A DNA stretch of 64,000 nucleotides from Lacipirellula limnantheis (GCF_007746075.1 NZ_CP036339.1:248001-312000), one strand, 5' to 3'; numbered from the stretch's first letter, positions 1-9,996 are shown. Numbers and translations are program-made. The notes: a model not told the origin generated them from the sequence alone.

Positions 1-35
1 TCCCCATTCAGCATCCCCATTCATCCTTCAGCATT
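1..35. repeat. CATTC-rich short repeat
   Basis: Words of the form CCCCATTCAGCAT are repeated several times directly before the radical SAM gene. A similar string is present at about 12758-12790 before the ABC-F gene. It is non-coding and of unknown role. Confidence 0.4.
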
Positions 36-42
36 GCCCCCC

Positions 43-912
43 ATGCCTTCCCACCAACTCCACACGCGACACGAGCGGCGGTTCGATGCGAACCGCTTCG
101 TCTACCCGGTGCTCAGTCGCCGGTCGCGGGGGATTTCGATCGGGGTGAATCTCAATCCGGACAAGATCTGCAACTTCGATTGCATTTACTGTCAGGTCGA
201 TCGCACGCGACAGAGCGAGACGCGATTCGTCGAGTTCGACGCCCTGGTCGCCGAGTTGGGCGAGATGCTCGACTTCGTCTCCTCGGGCGAGATCTACGAA
301 ACCGCGAAGTTCCACGATACGCCCCCCGAACTGCGGCGGTTGAACGACATAGCCTTCTCGGGCGATGGCGAGCCGACGACCTACAAGAACTTCGACGAGC
401 TAATCGCGTCGTGCGCCGAAGTGAAGCGTTCCCGCGGGCTCGACGACGTGAAGATGGTGCTGATTACCAACGCCAGCATGTTCCATCGACCCCACGTCGA
501 GCGAGGGCTCGCGATTCTCGATGCCAACAATGGCGAGATCTGGGCGAAGCTCGAAGCCGGGACGGCGGAGTACTTCCAGCTGATCGATCGGACGCCGATT
601 GCCTTTCAGCAGATCTTGGACAACATCGCCGCGGCGGCGCGGGTGCGGCCGTTGGTGATCCAGTCGCTCTTCATGCGAGTCGCGGGCGAACCGCCGGCGG
701 CGGCGGAGCTCGACGCTTTCTGTGATCGGCTGAATGAAATCACCGCCGCGGGCGGGCGGCTGAGCTTGGTGCAGATTTATACGGTCGCCCGGCGGCCGGC
801 CGAGAGCTTCGTCTCGCCGCTTACCGACGCCGAGGTCGATGCTATCGTCGCCCTGGTCGAACGTCGCACCGGGCTGCATGCCGCGGCGTTTTACGGCACT
901 TCGGGTTATTAG
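43..912 (+). CDS. Radical SAM protein
   Basis: 289-residue radical SAM enzyme. The cluster motif C43-x3-C47-x2-C50 (CNFDCIYC) binds the 4Fe-4S cluster that cleaves S-adenosylmethionine. Downstream, FSGDGEPTTY is the Gly-rich SAM-contact segment, and LITNAS is a further conserved strand. The general family is that of COG0731-like (wyosine-synthase-like) radical SAM proteins, but the substrate cannot be told from sequence. The open frame extends to a TTG at 34; I prefer the ATG at 43. No strong Shine-Dalgarno is visible. Just upstream lies a low-complexity stretch of repeated CATTC words (positions 1-35), which also occurs before the ABC-F gene. Its downstream neighbour is an IS element, so no operon partner is evident. 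Confidence 0.85.
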   Translation: MPSHQLHTRHERRFDANRFVYPVLSRRSRGISIGVNLNPDKICNFDCIYCQVDRTRQSETRFVEFDALVAELGEMLDFVSSGEIYETAKFHDTPPELRRLNDIAFSGDGEPTTYKNFDELIASCAEVKRSRGLDDVKMVLITNASMFHRPHVERGLAILDANNGEIWAKLEAGTAEYFQLIDRTPIAFQQILDNIAAAARVRPLVIQSLFMRVAGEPPAAAELDAFCDRLNEITAAGGRLSLVQIYTVARRPAESFVSPLTDAEVDAIVALVERRTGLHAAAFYGTSGY

Positions 913-946
913 CGGCGTCGCTTTGCGTTTCCAGCCCCGGGCTCCG

Positions 947-1905
947 CAACATTATGCAAACGCCATCAGATCGTTTCCTCGTCGCAAGTGGTTTCTAGCG
1001 GCCTGGATGCAGAGTTTGGCGTTCACCCAGAGGGTGACGCGCGGCAGTCGCCTCACCCAGTTGGGGAGTGGTCCGAGCCCGCCGCCGAAATTGGTGAGTT
1101 GAGCGAAGCGTTGCTCGATGTACGTCCGCTGCTTGAAGAGTGCTTGGCCATCGGCGGTCGTCAGCAGTTCGATCGACTGCAAGCGGCCGATGCTGTGGCG
1201 GCGGTGGCCCAGCGCTCGTCCCGCGCGACGCTGCGGAGCGATCAACGTCACGCCCGACCGTGCGGCGATCTCGTGCAGCGGGTTGCTGTCGTAGTTGCCG
1301 TCGGCCAGGACGCAGCCTCCGCCGACTTGCGGCAAGAGTCGCCGGGCGACCGTCTGTTCGCTCACGTTGAGCGGCTGGATTTCGCACGCCACGAGCGCAT
1401 CGATCGTCCAGACGGCGTGCAGCTTGTAGCCGCGGGCCGGGCCGCCGACGCCATGCCCGCGCGTGGCGTCGGGATCCTTGCTGAAGCCTCCTACCGGCAA
1501 CGGCTTACCGTCGAGGAAGCTCACCTCCGGCGGGTGCGGGCCCTGCCAGCAACGCTTCCTCAACCGCTCGATCAGTTCCACGGCCGCCGCCGTGCGGAGA
1601 CGACGGCTCGCCGTCGATTGGCTCGGCAGCCGCACCTGCCATGACGACGGCCAATTCTCCGGCCGACACGCCCAACTCACCGGTCGATCGTGGATCACCG
1701 CCCAGAGATAGACGCCGACGATCCAACTGACCGAATAGACGTGTCCCGAACGATCGCTGCATAACCGCCGAGTCAAACGGTATAGTACGCTCCAGAGTTC
1801 GCGTTCCATGGCTCACCTCCTAGAAACGTGTCAGGTCTCTAGGAACAGCCTGGAACGCGGGCCTTTTTACCGCTAGCGACGCGTGCTAGCTATTGCATTA
1901 TGTTG
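947..1905 (-). mobile_element. Insertion sequence, about 959 bp, single DDE transposase
   Basis: The left end begins CAACATTATGCAAA (947-960) and the inverse complement of the right end reads CAACATAATGCAAT (1892-1905): 12 of 14 bases match as terminal inverted repeats. The 4-bp sequence TCCG flanks both ends (943-946 and 1906-1909) and is the likely target duplication. Removing the IS and one TCCG restores a palindrome of the same type as those at 28430 and 35640, so the element inserted into a repeat. The single transposase gene fills the element and its stop codon lies inside the left terminal repeat. Terminal repeats and boundaries were read by eye. A 4-bp duplication and this size are compatible with IS5-like elements, but the exact family is not certain. 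Confidence 0.8.
952..1809 (-). CDS. DDE transposase (IS4/IS5-like)
   Basis: 285 residues. A DDE triad is readable: D100 in SFLDGKPL, D170 in VLADGNYDSNPL, and E232 in YIEQRF, followed by R234 as in the Y(2)R(3)E(6)K-like signature of IS4/IS5-type RNase H-fold transposases. The N-terminal 90 residues are a probable DNA-binding region. The frame is intact, so the element may be active. ATG at 1809 is about 96 bp inside the right end of the IS. No second ORF or programmed frameshift is needed. Confidence 0.85.
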   Translation of the reverse strand: MERELWSVLYRLTRRLCSDRSGHVYSVSWIVGVYLWAVIHDRPVSWACRPENWPSSWQVRLPSQSTASRRLRTAAAVELIERLRKRCWQGPHPPEVSFLDGKPLPVGGFSKDPDATRGHGVGGPARGYKLHAVWTIDALVACEIQPLNVSEQTVARRLLPQVGGGCVLADGNYDSNPLHEIAARSGVTLIAPQRRAGRALGHRRHSIGRLQSIELLTTADGQALFKQRTYIEQRFAQLTNFGGGLGPLPNWVRRLPRVTLWVNAKLCIQAARNHLRRGNDLMAFA

Positions 1906-2074
1906 TCCGCCAGGGGGTAGCCTGCCGCGGGACGAAGCCTACCGAGATGGTGACCGACCCCCCTGGCGGAGCCAGGGGCTGGCATAGCGCCGTTTTCGAT
2001 CCTGCCTCGGGCGACTATGCTGTGAGGTTTTCCGGCGGCCGTTTTCGCCGTGCTTCCTCAGGATTCGCAAGACG
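1906..2074. repeat. GC-rich palindromes upstream of ugd
   Basis: The 169-bp gap between the IS and ugd contains CCGCCAGGGGG (1908-1918) opposed to CCCCCTGGCGG (1959-1969), and a tighter palindrome at 1957-1982 with stem ACCCCC/GGGGCTGG. These belong to the same REP-like family as elements inside lnt (11041-11067) and the anti-sigma gene (35704-35729). No clear promoter is seen. Confidence 0.6.
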
Positions 2075-3382
<1,308 letters not shown>

Positions 3383-3711
3383 GTTGAGAATGACCGAATG
3401 ACGAAATCCGAATGACGAATGAGGGGAGCCCTTCAGGCGTTCCGCGCCGCTTCTGGCCGTACGCCGTTCGTCATTCGGGCTTCGTCATTCGTCATTTACC
3501 GAGCAGGCCTCTGCGGTTCGTCCCCCGTTCGTTGACACCCCCTGCAGGCGGGTTTAGCCTTGAGAGTAGCCGGGCCAGCAGGGGCAACGCTGGGACGGGC
3601 AGAGATTCTCGGGGGAAGATTCTTTTCGCGGCGCGCCGCCATGGGCGGACGGAACTTCTCGCTGCGCTTTCCCCTCGGAACGGGATGAACGAACGACGAC
3701 GCACCCACGGC
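3383..3711. other. Intergenic region with TGACGAA inverted repeat
   Basis: The 329-bp gap contains an imperfect inverted repeat of about 30 bp: left arm 3390-3420 (built from the word ATGACGAATGACGAA) and right arm 3466-3495, separated by about 45 bp. The same word occurs singly at 7740-7768, where it forms the start of the tadG-like gene. The long open frame through this region (ATG at 3412) is probably fortuitous and is not taken as part of the next gene. Confidence 0.6.
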
Positions 3712-5946
3712 ATGAACCGCCGGCGGCGCGCGATGAGAAAGGCCACCATGTCAGGATTCTATGGCTCGCCCGCCCGCTCGCTGGCGTTCGGTTCGACGCT
3801 ACTCGCAGCGGCGGCGCAGATGGCGCCCACGGCAAGCGCGACAGGCGTCCCGATCGATGGCTTCCTGCCGATGGTGGGCATTACGCTGACCGACGAGTTC
3901 GTCAACGACATCGACTTCTTCCCGAAGCCGGCGACTTTCGTCGGAGGCGACTACCTCAGCCCTGACGGTTCGCCGCGGTTCGAACTCGCGCTGCTCGACA
4001 CCGGCGCCGCGGTATCTCTGCTGACAACCGCCGCCGACGCGACGTTCAATATCGATGGGCCCTACTCTGGCCAGCCAGATGGATTCAAAGGAACGGAATT
4101 CATTCAGATCGGCGGGGCCACCGGCCTGCTCGAAGCGCGCGTGAGCGACCCCCTCGGTCTGTACGCCGCCGGGCTTCAGGATCGTACCGGAGGCGGCGCA
4201 TCGCTGGCGATCAACACGAGCAGTTTGTTGGGGCAGACGAACACTTCGGTGGCGACGTTGCCGGTCGAATCGCCGCTGCCGAACATTCTCGGACTCACAT
4301 TCGCCAGCCAGTACGCCACGCGAATTCGCAACAGCCTGCCGCAGTTGTTCGAGTCGGACGGCAAAACGGTGCGCAGCCCGGCGATCGATTTCCTACCGTT
4401 AGGGACGGGCGATTCGTATGGCATCACGCGGAAGGCGCCGATGAGCCTTCTCGGCTCCGCTCCCTCGACGCCGTTTTACCAGCTGAACCTGGGCGGCATC
4501 GGGGGGGGTAACCTCGACTTTTACGAAGACCCCTCCTCGCCCACGATTGTGCAAGGGGGTCACTTCCTAAACGTCAACGCTTCGAACGACGGGACCGCGC
4601 TCAACTCGCAGCAGTTCTTTTTCGATACGGGAGCCAGCGTCACGGTGCTCTCTGAGCTCACCGCCCTGCAACTCGGCATCGACGTGCAGACCGACGCGCC
4701 CGACTTCACACTGGAGATCATCGGCTCGGGCGGCGGCTCGGGCGCCGTGCCGGGATTCTTCATCGATCAGTTCACTGTGCTCGCGACGGGCGGCAGCATC
4801 ACGCTCTCGAACGTCCCCGTCCTGGTGTTCGACGTCACCAATCCCGCGAGCCCGGGCAATATCGTGCCGGGCATTGTCGGGACGAACGTCTTCGCCGGGC
4901 GCGACATCATCATTGATCCTAATCCCTCGCTGGGCGGCGGCGGGGCGAGCGCCGGAGTTTACATCAGCGACGCCGTGACCTCCGAAAAGAATTGGGCGAC
5001 GACGGCCGCCGCCGCGTCGTGGACGACCGGCGGCAGCTGGAATGGCGGGGCCGCTCCGACGACGCTCGGCGTTGCGAACGTTCGCAACATTGGCAGCGGC
5101 AATCAAGAAGCCGTCCTCTCGGCGTCGACGACCGTCTTCGAAGCCAACGTCTCCGGCGCCGCGGGCCGGGCGATGACGGTTCGCGTTCAGAACGGCGTGA
5201 AGCTCACGACGTTCACGGGCATCAACATCGAACAGTTCGGCGCGATTCATCTCGACGGCGGAACGCTCGACGCGCAGTACGTCGAGGTGATGGGCGGAAC
5301 GCTCAGCGGCAGCGGCAGCATCGCCACAGGCAGCGGGCCGATCGACGGGCAGGTCGAGAATCGCGGCGGCGTCGTTGCTCCCGGGAACGGCACGACGACG
5401 GGTACGCTCTCCATCCGCGGACGTTTCGCCAACGCTCACGACGGCGCCGTCAACATCGACCTCGGCGGGACGAGCGCCGGCACGCAGTACGATTGCCTGT
5501 TAATCGACGGTACGGCGGCGCTTGAGGGAACGCTTAACGTGTCGCTCGTCAATCTCGGCGGCGGGATGTTCGCGCCGACGCTTGGGAACGTCTTTACCAT
5601 CATCACGGCGGAAACCGTCGGCGGCGAGTTTTCGACTTTAAACCTGCCGACGCTGTCGACTGGCAAGATGTGGTTCGTCGGCTATGGCGACACAAGCGTC
5701 GATCTGAAAGTGACGCTACCCGGCGACTTCGACGGCGACGGCAGCGTCGACGCGGACGATCTTGCCGTCTGGAAGAGCGGCTATGGGTCCACCTACAGCG
5801 GCGGCGACTTCCTGTCGTGGCAGCGGTACTTCGGACAGAGCATCGGCGGCGCCCTCACCGCCGTCCCCGAGCCTGCCGGCGGCGCGCTGCTCGCGATTGG
5901 AATCACGGCGTATGCGCTGCGGCGACGAGGCAATTCACGCCGCTGA
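3712..5946 (+). CDS. PEP-CTERM surface protein with duplicated retropepsin-like domain
   Basis: About 744 residues from the chosen start. A basic N-terminus (MNRRRRAMRKA) leads into a hydrophobic signal segment ending near TASATG. Two aspartic-protease signatures follow, LLDTGAAVSLL (about residue 97) and FFDTGASVTVLS (about residue 305), consistent with a two-lobed pepsin/retropepsin-like fold in one chain. Next comes a Gly/Thr-rich beta-helix-like stretch, with VAPGNGTTTGTL typical of autotransporter-type repeats. A dockerin-like segment, GDFDGDGSVDADDLAVW, precedes a C-terminal VPEPAGG, hydrophobic helix and RRRGNSRR tail, the PEP-CTERM exosortase signal. The start could also be 3685, 3733 or 3748; the frame is open back to 3412. 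Protease activity is inferred from the motifs only. Confidence 0.75.
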   Translation: MNRRRRAMRKATMSGFYGSPARSLAFGSTLLAAAAQMAPTASATGVPIDGFLPMVGITLTDEFVNDIDFFPKPATFVGGDYLSPDGSPRFELALLDTGAAVSLLTTAADATFNIDGPYSGQPDGFKGTEFIQIGGATGLLEARVSDPLGLYAAGLQDRTGGGASLAINTSSLLGQTNTSVATLPVESPLPNILGLTFASQYATRIRNSLPQLFESDGKTVRSPAIDFLPLGTGDSYGITRKAPMSLLGSAPSTPFYQLNLGGIGGGNLDFYEDPSSPTIVQGGHFLNVNASNDGTALNSQQFFFDTGASVTVLSELTALQLGIDVQTDAPDFTLEIIGSGGGSGAVPGFFIDQFTVLATGGSITLSNVPVLVFDVTNPASPGNIVPGIVGTNVFAGRDIIIDPNPSLGGGGASAGVYISDAVTSEKNWATTAAAASWTTGGSWNGGAAPTTLGVANVRNIGSGNQEAVLSASTTVFEANVSGAAGRAMTVRVQNGVKLTTFTGINIEQFGAIHLDGGTLDAQYVEVMGGTLSGSGSIATGSGPIDGQVENRGGVVAPGNGTTTGTLSIRGRFANAHDGAVNIDLGGTSAGTQYDCLLIDGTAALEGTLNVSLVNLGGGMFAPTLGNVFTIITAETVGGEFSTLNLPTLSTGKMWFVGYGDTSVDLKVTLPGDFDGDGSVDADDLAVWKSGYGSTYSGGDFLSWQRYFGQSIGGALTAVPEPAGGALLAIGITAYALRRRGNSRR

Positions 5947-5986
5947 GCCGCGCCGCTCACGTCAGGCGTTGAAGTCGCCGCCGGGG

Positions 5987-6400
5987 CTACTTCAATGGCC
6001 GCTCGGTCTTCAGCGTGCTGGTGGCGTGGATCGTGGTGCTCTTGGTGAACCGCGGAGCGATCCAGCCGTTGGTGTTCATCGGCACGTCGATCGTCACCGT
6101 GACGCTGGTGTCGGTCGGGCCATTGATGGTTACCTTCGAGTCGCGCGCACCGACGACCTTCAGCATGCTTTCGGCCTTTGACTTCGCTTCGGCGGCGGTG
6201 GCGCCGGGGACCATCGCGAAGCGGGCCGCTTCGTAGGCGGCTTGGTCGGCGGTGTGACGAATGATGTTCAGCCGGCCGAACTCAAGGCTCGCGACCACTA
6301 AGGTGAAGAAGATCGGCGCCACGATGGCGAACTCGACCGACGTGGCGCCGGCGCGGCGGCGAGTAACGCGTTTCGAGTTGCGAGTTTTGAGCGGGAGCAT
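5987..6400 (-). CDS. TadE-like pseudopilin-type protein
   Basis: 137 residues. After a basic N-terminus, GATSVEFAIVAPIFFTLV begins a single transmembrane helix of the TadE type, where the conserved Glu follows the cleavage-like site. The remainder is a short periplasmic domain. Family knowledge places TadE-like proteins as minor pilins of Flp/Tad pili; in planctomycetes they occur in TadE/TadG clusters without the rest of the machinery. It is the last gene of a minus-strand cluster (8719 to 5987), separated from the TadG-like gene by a 138-bp gap that holds an inverted repeat. Confidence 0.8.
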   Translation of the reverse strand: MLPLKTRNSKRVTRRRAGATSVEFAIVAPIFFTLVVASLEFGRLNIIRHTADQAAYEAARFAMVPGATAAEAKSKAESMLKVVGARDSKVTINGPTDTSVTVTIDVPMNTNGWIAPRFTKSTTIHATSTLKTERPLK

Positions 6401-6442
6401 GGCTAGGCGCTAGTTTGTAAACACTGCTTAGCGTCGAAACTT

Positions 6443-6511
6443 GTCATTCTGAGCGGAGCGAAGAATCTGGCCGCTCACGGTCGCTCGATCCTTCGCTGCG
6501 CTCAGGTTGAC
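6443..6511. repeat. Imperfect inverted repeat, GAGCG-rich
   Basis: Arms 6443-6467 and 6487-6511 match at 21 of 25 positions (core CTGAGCGNAGCGAAG) around a 19-bp loop. It lies between two tad-like genes and could act as an attenuating hairpin or be a mobile short repeat. Confidence 0.65.
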
Positions 6512-6538
6512 GGTCCCGACGTTAACTTGAAGATCCAG

Positions 6539-7768
6539 CTAGTCGGTCAGCATCACCGGCAGCGTCGACGCGATCTCGCGGAAAATGGCTTCGAGTTCGC
6601 TGGCGTTATCGGCGTGGAAGTGCTTGCCGCCGGTCGCTTCGGCGACTTTCCTCATGCGGCTAATGTCGGCTCCGGTACTGAAAGTGACCGTGTTAATCGT
6701 GATGTTCTTGGCCGCGGCCTTCTTGGCAGCGGTGACGGGGTCGCCGCCCGAATTATGCAGACCGTCGGTCATCACGACCATCGTGCGAACGGCGAACGGT
6801 CGGACGCTGGCGCTGGTGAGCACTTTCACGCCGTTGTCGATGCCGGCTCCGATGGCCGTGTTTCCCTGAACTGGCTTGCCGCTCAGGGTGTCCATTTCGT
6901 TGCGGATCGACTGGTAGTTAAAGTTCAAAGCGCAGTTGATGTCCGAAGTGGTGAAGTTATAGCCGCAGCCGCTCCCCTTGCTGGAATAGGTGACCAAAGC
7001 GCACTGCTCTTCTTGCAGCGTCTTGTCGAGCTCGGCGACGAACGCATTGACGGCGGTGTAAAGCGCGCCCCAGCGACTTTTCTTCATGTCGGGCTTGGAG
7101 CAGGAGTTGCCCGAAACTTTCGAGCCGTCGACCGACTCCATCATCGAGCCGGAGCGGTCGACGACGAGACAAATGTCGCGGTCGAGCTGCGTGGAGGCGG
7201 CGATGTGGACCGGCTCGAACGTGGTGACTCCGAGCATCCGCCCGAGCAGCAACCCGACGGGACCTGCGGCCGACGCCGCGGTCCGCTTGCCCGTGACGCG
7301 CACCGCATTGGGCTGCGCGCCGCCGACGGTGAACTTGAAACGGGAAGTGCTGTTGGCCTGCGTCCCTTTGCCGATTTCGATCTGGTCGTTGGTGAGCTTC
7401 AGCGGTTTGCCGGCCACGTTGTTCTTGGCCGCGGCGGCCACCGCGGCGGCGCGGGCCGTCGTTTCGTTTTGCGACATGCTCAGCGTCTTCGCGCCGGCGC
7501 GGGCGGCGGCGTCGGTGGCCGTGCGGAGCTCCGTGCGCGCTAGTTGCATGTAGGCGACGTCAACGGCGAAGGCGGCGGCAATAATGAACAAGGGGAGGCA
7601 GATGGCGATGAGGGCCAACATACCGCCGGCCCGCGGCGCCTGCCGCGAAGGACGACGCCGCCTTGACGAACGGCGTATGAGGGGCGCGCGTCGCTTGCGC
7701 GGGCGTTTGGGACTGCTCGTTCGGCTCGTCTCCGCACATTCGTCATTCGTCATTCGGTAGTTCGTCAT
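6539..7768 (-). CDS. TadG-like protein with von Willebrand factor A domain
   Basis: 409 residues. A very basic N-terminus precedes a transmembrane helix (about residues 49-71, MLALIAICLPLF), then a TadG-type segment with AVDVAYMQLARTELRTATDAAARAGA. A von Willebrand A domain follows, with the MIDAS motif D204-x-S206-x-S208 (VVDRSGSMM), a Thr in GNTAIGAG and the Asp in VMTDG. This suggests an envelope-anchored, metal-dependent adhesion or assembly protein. The ATG at 7768 leaves 5 bp after the upstream stop. The first ten codons (MTNYRMTNDE) are made of the repeat word seen at 3390-3420, so the native start might be further in. The open frame extends further upstream but overlaps the preceding gene. 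Confidence 0.8.
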   Translation of the reverse strand: MTNYRMTNDECAETSRTSSPKRPRKRRAPLIRRSSRRRRPSRQAPRAGGMLALIAICLPLFIIAAAFAVDVAYMQLARTELRTATDAAARAGAKTLSMSQNETTARAAAVAAAAKNNVAGKPLKLTNDQIEIGKGTQANSTSRFKFTVGGAQPNAVRVTGKRTAASAAGPVGLLLGRMLGVTTFEPVHIAASTQLDRDICLVVDRSGSMMESVDGSKVSGNSCSKPDMKKSRWGALYTAVNAFVAELDKTLQEEQCALVTYSSKGSGCGYNFTTSDINCALNFNYQSIRNEMDTLSGKPVQGNTAIGAGIDNGVKVLTSASVRPFAVRTMVVMTDGLHNSGGDPVTAAKKAAAKNITINTVTFSTGADISRMRKVAEATGGKHFHADNASELEAIFREIASTLPVMLTD

Positions 7769-7773
7769 GACTC

Positions 7774-8190
7774 TTAAAACTCTTTCATCATCGTGGCCGA
7801 TCCGGAGAGCGTCCGCCCAGCGAAAAAGCTGCCCGGGATCACCGAATTCTTGGCGGCTGGCGCCGAAACGCTGACGGTGATGTAGGTGCCGCGGGCGGCG
7901 GCTTGGAAGTTCGTGGGGGTGATCGTGATCGTCGCCCCTTTGACGCGTCGATCTGCGAGCACTGCGTTGCACGCCGCTTCCACCTGAGCCGTCGTCGCCG
8001 AGGGCTCAATCGCCTTGCGGATCCCTTCGTAGGAGGCGACCGTGAGCGATTGTTTGACGAAGATCATCGTGCATGACTCGATCATCGCGAGCACCAACAG
8101 CACGAGGATCGGCAAACAGACGGCCATCTCGCTCGCGGCCACGGCGCGGCGCGAACCGCGTCGGTCGGGGGGGCTGGGACGCCGTCGCAT
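7774..8190 (-). CDS. TadE-like protein
   Basis: 138 residues from ATG 8190 (MRRRPSPPDRRG). After an Arg-rich cytoplasmic stretch, AVAASEMAVCLPILVLLVLAM is a single TM helix in TadE style, then a small extracytoplasmic domain. It is followed after 5 bp by the TadG-like vWA gene and preceded by the HAMP gene. An upstream in-frame ATG at 8259 is possible but lies in the intergenic space. Confidence 0.8.
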   Translation of the reverse strand: MRRRPSPPDRRGSRRAVAASEMAVCLPILVLLVLAMIESCTMIFVKQSLTVASYEGIRKAIEPSATTAQVEAACNAVLADRRVKGATITITPTNFQAAARGTYITVSVSAPAAKNSVIPGSFFAGRTLSGSATMMKEF

Positions 8191-8245
8191 GGCAATTCCG
8201 TGGGGTTGCAATAAAGGTTGCGGAGATCCGTCGCTCAACTGTAGC

Positions 8246-8719
8246 TCAGTTGGCTGCAACCGCGGTCGGCTCGGCGGCGTCGATCGTCGCCGCGGCGGGG
8301 GGCGCGTCGACGGCGTCGCCGCGAAGGCGCGCGACCATCACGTTGAAGTCCTCCGCCAGGCCTTGCCAGAAGTCGATTTCGCGAAACTTCAGCGGCCGGA
8401 ACTCCTCCCCCTTGGCCAAGCTGCGGATCGTATTGCGCAGGCGATAGATGGGGCCGGCGAAACGATGGCTGAGCTTGATCGTGTCGAGGATGAACACCGG
8501 CAACAGGAACACCAGCACCAGCAAAAACGGACCGTGGGTCCACCAAACTTGCTGGGCATGCTCCTCCATCGTCCGAAACGGATTACTGAGCACCTGCAGA
8601 CAGAAAGCGACGAGGCCGGCGACCGCGATAAACGCGCACCAGTGCAGCACAAGCCGGCGAACGAGAGCCCCTTGCACCTTGGGATCGACAAACGTCTTCT
8701 TGCGTCCTGAATGCGACAT
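8246..8719 (-). CDS. Two-TM membrane protein with HAMP-like domain
   Basis: 157 residues. There are two hydrophobic helices (about residues 21-44 and 62-80, the second being GPFLLVLVFLLPVFIL), followed by a HAMP-like segment (HRFAGPIYRLRNTI through VARLRGD), with no kinase or methyl-accepting domain. The tail is Ala-rich. It sits first in the minus-strand TadE/TadG cluster, so a role in signalling for, or assembly of, that envelope structure is plausible. This is an inference from gene order. Confidence 0.7.
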   Translation of the reverse strand: MSHSGRKKTFVDPKVQGALVRRLVLHWCAFIAVAGLVAFCLQVLSNPFRTMEEHAQQVWWTHGPFLLVLVFLLPVFILDTIKLSHRFAGPIYRLRNTIRSLAKGEEFRPLKFREIDFWQGLAEDFNVMVARLRGDAVDAPPAAATIDAAEPTAVAAN

Positions 8720-8923
8720 GTGACCGACACCTTGTAGCTGTCAGCGGCGATGCAGGAGGAATTCCAATTGAGTCGACGGTGCTGCGTCGACGCATCGCAC
8801 ATCGAAAAGCTAGGTCATGCCGATCGACGGCTTACCGCACGCCGGACAGAGTTGCGGCCGTTGTTGGGGACGAAATCGATGCGGCGGCCGCTACAGTCGG
8901 TACAAGCGGAACGGCGGCGACGA

Positions 8924-9832
8924 TTAGCGCGACGCTTCGGCCAGCAGGCTTTCGACCCGCCGATGAAGTTCGAAGACGGCCGAGCGCACCGCGACGTATT
9001 CGGCCCCCTCGTCGAGCAGCTTCAGTAGCGGCGTCCAGGCGTCGCTTGGCAGCCCCGATGCCTCGGCGATCGCTCGCATCTCGACCGCTTGCATGGCCAG
9101 ATCACTGCGTCGCGGCGAGTAGGTGAGCAGCAGCAAGTTTGAGCGAATCGCCAACTCGGCAAGCTTCGCGGCAGCCGCCCCGTACCGTTCAGCAATGGCG
9201 CTCGGCAACCCCACGATCGTGGCGTCGCCTAACGTTGCGACTACCGACTGCTCGAGCGATTGGCCCGGCAGTGGTGCGGCGAGCGGCGGTAGCTCGATGC
9301 TGAGTTCAGCCGCCGCCGCTTCGCCATCGCGGCGAATTTTCTCATATCGCTCCGCTGGAAGTTGTTTGGCAGACATCGCGGCCGCCAGGCTCCACTTGCT
9401 CGCGGCTTGCCAGATGAGGAGCCGCTGACGCGGCGTCGCCTCGGGAGGGGACGCCATCGGCGCCGTGGCGTCGCCGGCCGGCTCAGCGGGGAGGTCCAGG
9501 GGCGGCGTTTCCAGCGGCGGCGTCCCCGTGGGCGGCGAAATTGGCTCGGAAATGGGGGCAATCGTCTTGACGGCCGTTTCGACGTCGCTCGCCGCGCCGG
9601 GGGTAGGGTCGGCGGCTGGCGATGGGGCGCCTACCCCGCCTGGCTTAGCGGAGGTTTCACCTGCCGATTGTTCCAGTGCGTCCGCAGCGCCCGCGCCGCT
9701 CTGAACAATTGGCGGGGCCGGTTCGTACTTGATTTCCTCCCAGCAGCCGACGCTGCCGGCGAGAAGCAGTGCCGCGATAAATCGCTGCAAAGGGCGGTTG
9801 AAGGCGAGTGATTTGGCGTCGGGCGCAGTCAA
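8924..9832 (-). CDS. Putative lipoprotein, unknown function
   Basis: 302 residues. The N-terminus has a hydrophobic segment ending LLLAGSVGC with C30 as a possible lipobox cysteine, although the -3 residue (Ser) is not ideal. A Pro/Ala/Glu-rich low-complexity linker (about 35-130) follows, then a helical domain rich in Leu/Ala. No catalytic motif is recognised. The gene is separated from the HAMP gene by 204 bp and need not be in the same operon. Confidence 0.6.
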   Translation of the reverse strand: MTAPDAKSLAFNRPLQRFIAALLLAGSVGCWEEIKYEPAPPIVQSGAGAADALEQSAGETSAKPGGVGAPSPAADPTPGAASDVETAVKTIAPISEPISPPTGTPPLETPPLDLPAEPAGDATAPMASPPEATPRQRLLIWQAASKWSLAAAMSAKQLPAERYEKIRRDGEAAAAELSIELPPLAAPLPGQSLEQSVVATLGDATIVGLPSAIAERYGAAAAKLAELAIRSNLLLLTYSPRRSDLAMQAVEMRAIAEASGLPSDAWTPLLKLLDEGAEYVAVRSAVFELHRRVESLLAEASR

Positions 9833-9996
9833 AATGGCACGCTGCTAGCGAGGGGATGGCGACGTGTCGGCGGCGCAAGAATCAACTATACTCAATTACC
9901 CGCCCCCAGCCGATGGCGTCTGTTGTAGTGCCTCCTTGAGACCAATTTCGAGCGCCAGCCGCCGACGTTAGTCGTCAGTTCCTCGGGCCGTCGTCC

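Noticed and set aside
9590..9660. Possible palindrome in the lipoprotein gene linker
   Set aside because: Complementarity between CCGGGGGTAGG and the GCCTACCCCGCC stretch is loose and could follow from Pro/Ala codons.
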